A stretch of 64,000 bases of DNA. Source: Nostocoides sp. F2B08. GTDB taxonomy: Bacteria; Actinomycetota; Actinomycetes; Actinomycetales; Dermatophilaceae. The stretch is taken from positions 124,001 to 188,000 of the forward strand of contig NZ_WESE01000005.1 of the NCBI RefSeq assembly GCF_009184895.1, read 5' to 3'. The notes under the pieces are model-generated. The model was not told where the DNA came from, ran no database searches, and worked only from the letters and a program-made list of their open reading frames with translations. Numbering within the stretch: position 1 is the stretch's first letter; each line of letters begins with the position of its first letter. Positions 58,909-64,000 of this stretch are shown here, piece after piece. Both the position numbers and the translations under genes were made by a program.

Positions 58909-60071
58909 CGCAGCACCCCCTCGAGCTCTTCGCCGTCGACGGCCTCATCGACTCCGACGCCAAGGACATGCGCGACACCGTGCGCGCCGTTCTCGCCGAC
59001 CGGGTCCGCCCGCACATCGCGCAGTGGTACGAGGACGCCACCATCCCCGCGCGCGAGCTGACGCGTGAGCTCGGCGCGCTGGGTCTGCTCGGCATGCACC
59101 TCGAGGGCTACGGCTGCGCGGGGACCTCGGCCACCGCATACGGGCTGGCGTGCATGGAGCTCGAGGCGGTCGACAGCGGGGTGCGATCACTCGTCTCGGT
59201 GCAGGGCTCGCTCGCGATGTTCGCCATCTGGCGCTACGGCAGCGAGGAGCAGAAGCAGGAGTGGCTGCCGCGGATGGCGGCCGGCGAGGCGATCGGGTGC
59301 TTCGGCCTCACCGAGGCCGACTTCGGGTCCAACCCCGGGGGTATGCGCACGTCGGCCAAGCGGGACGGCGACGACTGGGTGCTCAGCGGCTCGAAGATGT
59401 GGATCACCAATGGCGCCGTCGCCGACGTCGCGATCGTCTGGGCGCGTACGGATGAGGGGATCCGCGGCTTCGTCGTGCCGACCGACAGCCCCGGGTTCAC
59501 CGCCAACGAGATCACCCGCAAGATGTCGCTGCGCGCGTCGGTCACCGCCGAGCTCGTCCTCGACGGCGTGCGGCTGCCGGCTTCGGCGATGCTGCCGGAC
59601 GCGCGGGGTCTGTCCGGGCCGCTGTCGTGCCTGTCCGAGGCGCGGTTCGGCATCGTGTTCGGGGCGCTCGGCGCGGCTCGGGACTGCCTCGAGGTGACGA
59701 TCGACTACTGCCGCGAACGCGAGATCTTCGACAAGCCGCTCGCGGCGTACCAGCTGACCCAGGCCAAGCTGGCCGACATGACGCTCGAGCTCGGCAAGGG
59801 CGTGCTGCTTGCACTCCACCTCGGGCATCTCAAGGACACGGTCGGCGTGCGCAACGAGCAGATCAGCCTCGGCAAGCTGAACAGCACCCGGGAGGCGATC
59901 GCCATTGCGCGGGAGTGCCGCACCCTGCTGGCGGCGAACGGCATCACCGGTGAGTATCCGATCATGCGGCACGCCAACAACCTCGAGTCGGTGCTGACCT
60001 ACGAGGGCACCTCCGAGGTGCACCAGCTCGTCATCGGGCAGGCGCTGACGGGCGAGTCGGCCTTCCGCTGA
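58905..60071 (+). CDS. Acyl-CoA dehydrogenase, glutaryl-CoA dehydrogenase-like
   Basis: A 388-residue flavoenzyme. CFGLTEADFGSNPGGMRTSA and WVLSGSKMWITNGAVADVAI are the FAD-contact blocks. EYPIMRHANNLESVLTYEGT with EVHQLVIGQALTG places the catalytic Glu in TYEGTSE. The block SVQGSLAMFAIWRYGSEEQK and NGITGEYPIMRH resemble glutaryl-CoA dehydrogenase rather than fatty acyl members. The Arg that recognises the glutaryl carboxylate cannot be confirmed by eye. ATGA overlap with the GMC gene makes it the last member of the operon. The gap to 60315 holds no gene. Confidence 0.85.
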   Translation: MTQHPLELFAVDGLIDSDAKDMRDTVRAVLADRVRPHIAQWYEDATIPARELTRELGALGLLGMHLEGYGCAGTSATAYGLACMELEAVDSGVRSLVSVQGSLAMFAIWRYGSEEQKQEWLPRMAAGEAIGCFGLTEADFGSNPGGMRTSAKRDGDDWVLSGSKMWITNGAVADVAIVWARTDEGIRGFVVPTDSPGFTANEITRKMSLRASVTAELVLDGVRLPASAMLPDARGLSGPLSCLSEARFGIVFGALGAARDCLEVTIDYCREREIFDKPLAAYQLTQAKLADMTLELGKGVLLALHLGHLKDTVGVRNEQISLGKLNSTREAIAIARECRTLLAANGITGEYPIMRHANNLESVLTYEGTSEVHQLVIGQALTGESAFR

Positions 60072-60315
60072 GGCGGGAGCCGTCGGACGACCCTCGACCT
60101 GAGGCCCGACCCCCGCTGACGCACCCGACGTACCTGCCGACCGCCGTTCTGAGCCGATGCGCCGGATCTGCGACCTGCCTCCTGCAATATCAGGCGCCTG
60201 GTCGCAGTCCGGGTGCGGTGGGCGGGGATCGGGCTCCCAGCACGCCGGGGTACCGTGAGATGCACCCAGACCAGCCGCTCCGGGGACTCCCCGCGCCAGA
60301 TCGACCAAGGCCAGC

Positions 60316-61230
60316 ATGCTCCGCACCGCCCTCCAGCCGAAGTGGCTCGGGGCCCTCGTCCTCGCGACCGTGTTCGCCGCGGTCTGCGGGTGGCTCGGCG
60401 CGTGGCAGCTGGAGGAGGCCCGCGCGGAGGGCCGGGCGCAGGCGATCGAGCGCGCGGCGTCGCTGCCGGTGGCCCCGCTCACCGAGGTCGTCGAGCCGCA
60501 GAGCGAGTTCCCGAGGGACGGGTCGACCCGCCGGGTGACCGCGACCGGGACGTATGCGGTGGACGACCAGGTGCTCATCGCCGAGCGTCAGCTCGACGGT
60601 CAGGTGGGGTACTGGGTGGTCAGCCCGTTCGTCGTCGACGGCACCGGCGCCACGATCCCCGTGCTCCGCGGCTTCGTCGCCGACCCGGACTCGGCCCCCG
60701 CGCCCCCGACGGGAGGTATCGCCCTCGCCGGGGGGCTGGCGCCGAGCGAGTCGCCCCGCAGCGAGGCCGGACTCGCCGACGGGGTCTACCGCTCCATCGA
60801 CCTCGGGCTGCTCGTCAACCGCTGGGACACCGAGGTCTACAACGCCTTCGTCTTCGCCACCGAGGAGACGGCGCTCTCCGGTGCCGACGAGGGTGCGCCC
60901 GCAGCCCTCGAGGGGCTGACCCGGGTCCCGCCACCCACGGGCGAGCAGAGCGAACTGAATCTCAAGAACGCTATGTATGCCGTCCAGTGGTGGGTCTTCG
61001 CGGCCTTCGCGTACTTCCTGTGGTGGCGGATGGTCCGCCAGGCCCATCGCGAGGAGCTCGAGGCGTCGCTGGACGACGGCCCGCCGGACCGGACTCCGGA
61101 TCGGCCCCCCGCCGACGTGACCCCGACCGACCCAGCCGCTGCCGACCCAGCCCCTGATGCGGCCGAACCCGAACGCGCGGCGGGCGCACCGCATACCCTC
61201 TCCGTTCCGACGACCACAAGGACCAGGTGA
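60316..61230 (+). CDS. SURF1-family cytochrome oxidase assembly protein
   Basis: A 304-residue protein that assists haem-copper oxidase maturation in the membrane. Two transmembrane helices flank an external domain: ALVLATVFAAVCGWLGAWQL at residues ~13-32 with the WQL signature, and NLKNAMYAVQWWVFAAFAYF at ~215-235 with the conserved NAxYAxQWW motif. VGYWVVSPFVVDGTG and VPVLRGF-like strands lie between. The last ~65 residues are a Pro/Asp/Ala-rich cytosolic tail (DRTPDRPPADVTPTDPAAAD) specific to this lineage. The next gene follows after 1 nt. Confidence 0.88.
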   Translation: MLRTALQPKWLGALVLATVFAAVCGWLGAWQLEEARAEGRAQAIERAASLPVAPLTEVVEPQSEFPRDGSTRRVTATGTYAVDDQVLIAERQLDGQVGYWVVSPFVVDGTGATIPVLRGFVADPDSAPAPPTGGIALAGGLAPSESPRSEAGLADGVYRSIDLGLLVNRWDTEVYNAFVFATEETALSGADEGAPAALEGLTRVPPPTGEQSELNLKNAMYAVQWWVFAAFAYFLWWRMVRQAHREELEASLDDGPPDRTPDRPPADVTPTDPAAADPAPDAAEPERAAGAPHTLSVPTTTRTR

Positions 61231-61231
61231 C

Positions 61232-61576
61232 GTGACCACGACCCCCTCCGCTTCCCCAGCCTCGATCGGCAAGGCCCTGAGCTTCTTCAAGGTCTCCGCC
61301 ATCACCGCCGGTATCGCGATGTTCGTGCTCATCGCCGAGATGGTGCTCAAGTACGGCTTCGGCAACGACGTGCTCGCCTGGTGGAGTCCCGTCCACGGGC
61401 TGATCTTCATGGTTCTCGTCGCCGCGACGACCAACCTCGGCTTCAAGGTCGGCTGGCCGCTCGTGCGGATCGGGCTGATCCTGCTCGGGTCGTGCATCCC
61501 GTTCGTCGCGTTCGTCATCGAGCGCCGAGTCGCCGAGGAGATCGAACCGCTGACCGCGGATAGGGTTGCCGCGTGA
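61232..61576 (+). CDS. DUF3817 integral membrane protein
   Basis: A 114-residue protein with three transmembrane helices. [41 protein letters not shown] and [19 protein letters not shown] are typical of DUF3817, which in actinobacteria sits directly before guaA. Function is unknown. The GTG start is adjacent to the SURF1 stop, and its TGA overlaps the guaA GTG. TAGGGT (61561-61566) within its last codons can serve as the guaA -10. Confidence 0.87.
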   Translation: MTTTPSASPASIGKALSFFKVSAITAGIAMFVLIAEMVLKYGFGNDVLAWWSPVHGLIFMVLVAATTNLGFKVGWPLVRIGLILLGSCIPFVAFVIERRVAEEIEPLTADRVAA

Positions 61577-63153
61577 CTGCTCCCATGACCGCGAGGCCCG
61601 TCCTCGTGGTGGACTTCGGCGCCCAGTACGCCCAGCTCATCGCGCGGCGGGTGCGCGAGGCCAGCTGCTTCTCGGAGGTTGTGCCGCACACGATGTCGAC
61701 CGAGGAGATGCTCGCCAGGGACCCTGCCGCGATCATCCTGTCGGGTGGGCCGTCGTCGGTCTACGCCGACGGTGCGCCGGGGCTCGACGGGTCGCTCCTC
61801 GAGGCGGGAGTGCCGGTCTTCGGCATGTGCTACGGCTTCCAGGCGATGGCGCAGGCGCTCGGCGGAACGGTCGAGCGGACCGGCCTGAGCGAGTACGGCT
61901 CGACCCCGGCCCACATCCTCGACGGATCGTCGACGCTGTTCAACGGCCAGCCCGCGGAGCAGTCGGTCTGGATGAGCCACGGCGACTCGGTCGGGTCCGC
62001 CCCGGACGGTATGCGCGTGACGGCTGCCACCGCCGGCGCACCGGTGGCCGCGTTCGAGGACGACGAGCGCCGGCTCTACGGGGTGCAGTGGCATCCCGAG
62101 GTCATGCACTCGACCTTCGGGCAGCGGGTCCTGGAGAACTTCCTGCTCCGCGGGGCCGGGCTGGCGGGGGACTGGACGCCGGCGAACGTCGTCGATGAGC
62201 TCGTCTCCTCGGTGCGCGAGCAGATCGGGGAGTCGCGGGTCATCTGCGCGCTGTCCGGTGGCGTGGACTCCTCGGTCGCCGCCGCGCTCGTCCAGCAGGC
62301 GGTCGGGGACCAGCTGACCTGCGTCTTCGTCGACCACGGGCTGCTGCGGGCAGGGGAGGCCGAGCAGGTCGAGAAGGACTTCGTCACCGCGACCGGTGTG
62401 GACCTCGTCGTCGTCGACGCCCGAGAGCGGTTCCTGTCGGCCCTGGCCGGGGTGAGCGACCCCGAGGAGAAGCGCAAGATCATCGGGAGGGAGTTCATCC
62501 GGGTGTTCGAGCAGGCGGCCCGCGACATCGTCGGGGCTCATCTCGGATCGGACGACCATCCGGTCGAGTTCCTCGTCCAGGGAACGCTCTACCCCGACGT
62601 CGTCGAGTCCGGCGGTGGCAGCGGCACCGCGAACATCAAGAGCCACCACAATGTCGGCGGCCTGCCCGAGGACCTCCAGTTCACGCTCGTCGAGCCACTG
62701 CGGCTGCTGTTCAAGGACGAGGTGCGGGCGGTCGGAGCCGAGCTGGGGGTGCCGGACGAGATCGTGAAGCGGCAGCCGTTCCCCGGCCCGGGGCTGGCCA
62801 TCCGGATCGTCGGCGCGGTGAGCGAGGAGCGGCTCGAGGTGCTGCGTGCCGCCGACCGGATCGCTCGCCAGGAGCTGACGGCCGCGGGGCTGGACGACGA
62901 GATCTGGCAGTGCCCCGTGGTCCTGCTCGCCGACGTGCGATCGGTCGGGGTGCAGGGGGACGGCCGGACCTATGGGCACCCCATCGTGCTGCGACCGGTG
63001 TCGTCGGAGGACGCGATGACGGCGGACTGGACCCGGGTGCCCTACGACGTGCTCGCCAAGATCTCGACACGCATCACGAACGAGGTGCCCGAGGTGAACC
63101 GGGTGGTGTTGGACGTGACGTCCAAGCCCCCGGGGACGATCGAGTGGGAGTGA
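61573..63153 (+). CDS. guaA: GMP synthase (glutamine-hydrolysing)
   Basis: A 526-residue enzyme converting XMP to GMP. The class I glutaminase domain has [20 protein letters not shown], the nucleophile in [15 protein letters not shown] and [12 protein letters not shown]. The ATP-pyrophosphatase domain has [20 protein letters not shown] and [18 protein letters not shown]. The C-terminal dimerisation domain has [14 protein letters not shown], the XMP contact [14 protein letters not shown], and ends in KPPGTIEWE. Either GTG 61573 or ATG 61585 could be used; TAGGGT 6 nt upstream supports the former. The stop codon is already part of a hairpin arm, and the gene's 3' end is duplicated downstream. 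Confidence 0.96.
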   Translation: MTAPMTARPVLVVDFGAQYAQLIARRVREASCFSEVVPHTMSTEEMLARDPAAIILSGGPSSVYADGAPGLDGSLLEAGVPVFGMCYGFQAMAQALGGTVERTGLSEYGSTPAHILDGSSTLFNGQPAEQSVWMSHGDSVGSAPDGMRVTAATAGAPVAAFEDDERRLYGVQWHPEVMHSTFGQRVLENFLLRGAGLAGDWTPANVVDELVSSVREQIGESRVICALSGGVDSSVAAALVQQAVGDQLTCVFVDHGLLRAGEAEQVEKDFVTATGVDLVVVDARERFLSALAGVSDPEEKRKIIGREFIRVFEQAARDIVGAHLGSDDHPVEFLVQGTLYPDVVESGGGSGTANIKSHHNVGGLPEDLQFTLVEPLRLLFKDEVRAVGAELGVPDEIVKRQPFPGPGLAIRIVGAVSEERLEVLRAADRIARQELTAAGLDDEIWQCPVVLLADVRSVGVQGDGRTYGHPIVLRPVSSEDAMTADWTRVPYDVLAKISTRITNEVPEVNRVVLDVTSKPPGTIEWE

Positions 63154-63246
63154 GCAGCCGCTACGGCACGTGAGCCGGGAGGCTGAGGCGGGCTTGCGGC
63201 TGCCACTCCCGCGACAAAGGAGATCGAGTGGGAGTGAGCAGCCGCT
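63138..63246. repeat. Duplicated guaA 3' end with alternative hairpins
   Basis: The 25-bp sequence that ends guaA and spans its stop codon (63138-63162) recurs exactly at 63222-63246. Between them, GCGGCTGCCACTCCC (63196-63210) is complementary to GGGAGTGAGCAGCCGC in both copies (63146-63161 and 63230-63245), with one bulged A. Two mutually exclusive hairpins can form. Confidence 0.75.
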
Positions 63247-63254
63247 CCTGAGGT

Positions 63255-63314
63255 TTGTGTCATGGGGACACGCCGACGCCGCGCCTGCCTCGCCGGCGTG
63301 TCGCCATGACACAA
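63255..63314. terminator. Long hairpin downstream of guaA
   Basis: Arms 63255-63275 and 63294-63314 pair over 21 positions with a single mismatch; the loop is 18 nt. It follows the duplicated guaA tail and should be the main terminator. The non-coding stretch 63154-63455 holds only these structures and, before the next gene, GACAAT (~63404-63409) as a possible -10. Confidence 0.7.
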
Positions 63315-63455
63315 CCGGCCGGCCGATGTCGTGCGCGTGACGCCGGCGGTCGGTCGACCGGGGCGGAAGCAGCGGAACACCCGTCCCGCACTCGGCGTTG
63401 GGGGACAATAGATGTGCAGGACACGCGCGTCCATGGCCGGAAGGAGAACCCCACG

Positions 63456-64000
63456 ATGCTCGCGGCACTGATCGGGCTGCTCGGACTCGGGGGTCTGGCA
63501 TGGGGGACGACGCACTACGTCCGCTCCCGACTCAGCCCGCGGCTGCAGGCTCGCCGTGAGCGCCACCGTCGGATCGCCCTCGGAGTGGTCGCCGTGAGCG
63601 GGACCGCCCTTCTCATCCCCGACGTCATCGCCGGGCTGATCGTCGCGTCGACCGGTAGCTCCGGAGGTCTGGCCGCGGTCGGCTGGTTCCTGTACCGCCT
63701 CGTCGCCGTCAGCGCGATCGGCATCTCGCTGGTCGTGATGTGGCTGACCAGCGATCCCGTGACGAACAAGGTCCGGCGCGGTCGCGACGCCGTCGTCGCA
63801 CGGGTGCCGTTCGGGCCGGCTCGCGACGTCCGCAGGATGCGTCGTTCGCTCGGCGCGACGTCGTTCCCGCAAGAGTGGAACGCGCTGCTCGAGTACGACC
63901 GGGAGCTGACCCGCCGGCTCCTGCGCTACCAGCGCGACGCCGACGCGGCCGCATCCGCCCCGATCATGGCCGACCTCGAGCACCCGCTCACCCGCGCGGC
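63456..64000 (+). CDS. Membrane protein of unknown function (3' end outside window)
   Basis: The first ~181 codons of a protein that runs off the window. The ATG is preceded by AAGGAGAACCCCACG, a strong ribosome binding site. Three hydrophobic segments are visible: MLAALIGLLGLGGLAWG (residues 1-17), RIALGVVAVSGTALLIPDVI (~40-60) and VGWFLYRLVAVSAIGISLVV (~75-95). A basic helical region follows (KVRRGRDAVVARV), then WNALLEYDRELTRRLLRYQ. I recognise no family. Confidence 0.7.
   Translation, partial: MLAALIGLLGLGGLAWGTTHYVRSRLSPRLQARRERHRRIALGVVAVSGTALLIPDVIAGLIVASTGSSGGLAAVGWFLYRLVAVSAIGISLVVMWLTSDPVTNKVRRGRDAVVARVPFGPARDVRRMRRSLGATSFPQEWNALLEYDRELTRRLLRYQRDADAAASAPIMADLEHPLTRA

Noticed and set aside
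60190..63501. A minus-strand open frame of ~1100 codons covering SURF1, DUF3817 and guaA
   Set aside because: Same reason: it mirrors well-supported plus-strand genes and shows no domain or start signal.

Overview
The window is chromosomal DNA from a high-GC Gram-positive actinobacterium. The markers are mycothiol metabolism (mca), a WhiB-family regulator, polyphosphate glucokinase, GuaB3, frequent GTG starts and many apparently leaderless promoters. My best guess is an Intrasporangiaceae-like member of the Micrococcales, but family rank is inference. I see no rRNA, tRNA, CRISPR array, integrase, transposase or phage structural gene, and base composition looks even throughout.

Layout. 1-5.9 kb: end of mca, a small membrane protein, TrhA (hemolysin III family), a cis-isoprenyl transferase, PhoH2 (PIN+PhoH ATPase), a secreted transglycosylase and coaA; as I recall it, this order resembles Rv1082-Rv1095 of M. 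tuberculosis. 5.9-9.6 kb: glmS, acpS and nnr. 9.7-29.7 kb: a variable block with a secreted SGNH hydrolase, PhzF, an LtaS-like sulfatase, phosphoketolase, a DUF1992 protein, 2,4-dienoyl-CoA reductase, a two-kinase signalling cluster, a class III adenylate cyclase, a beta-CASP nuclease-like protein and an SDR. 29.7-34.7 kb: alr, an alpha/beta hydrolase, tsaE, tsaB, rimI and tsaD, mostly joined by 4-nt overlaps. 34.9-40.2 kb: a GH3 lipoprotein, a nucleoside hydrolase with a ribokinase, ppgK and a THUMP-like methyltransferase. 40.2-42.5 kb: CIRCE-controlled groES-groEL. 42.5-51.6 kb: an S4 protein, two divergent membrane-anchored phosphoesterases, a decayed LURP-one-like relic, an MFS/spermidine-synthase-like fusion and a fatty-acyl-CoA ligase. 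51.7-63.2 kb: whiB3-like, guaB, guaB3, a DUF305 lipoprotein, a three-gene oxidation operon (SSADH, GMC oxidoreductase, acyl-CoA dehydrogenase), SURF1, DUF3817 and guaA. The last gene, a membrane protein, runs off the window.

How the genes work together. The core genes cover cell-wall precursors (glmS, alr, isoprenyl transferase), t6A tRNA modification (tsaBDE), GMP synthesis (guaB, guaA), CoA and acyl-carrier metabolism (coaA, acpS), NAD(P)HX repair (nnr) and proteostasis (groES-groEL).

The most unusual feature is at 18.9-25.3 kb. Two NarL-type sensor kinases flank a TRAP-type binding lipoprotein and a secreted hydrolase. The first kinase has an intact ATPase domain but Ala in place of the phosphoacceptor His. 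The second has the His but a ruined ATP-binding domain, and is coupled to a LuxR-type response regulator. They look like two complementary halves of one kinase. Other structural signals are a strongly over-represented GTATGCG/CGCATAC word, long palindromes at several gene ends, and a duplicated guaA tail with competing hairpins.
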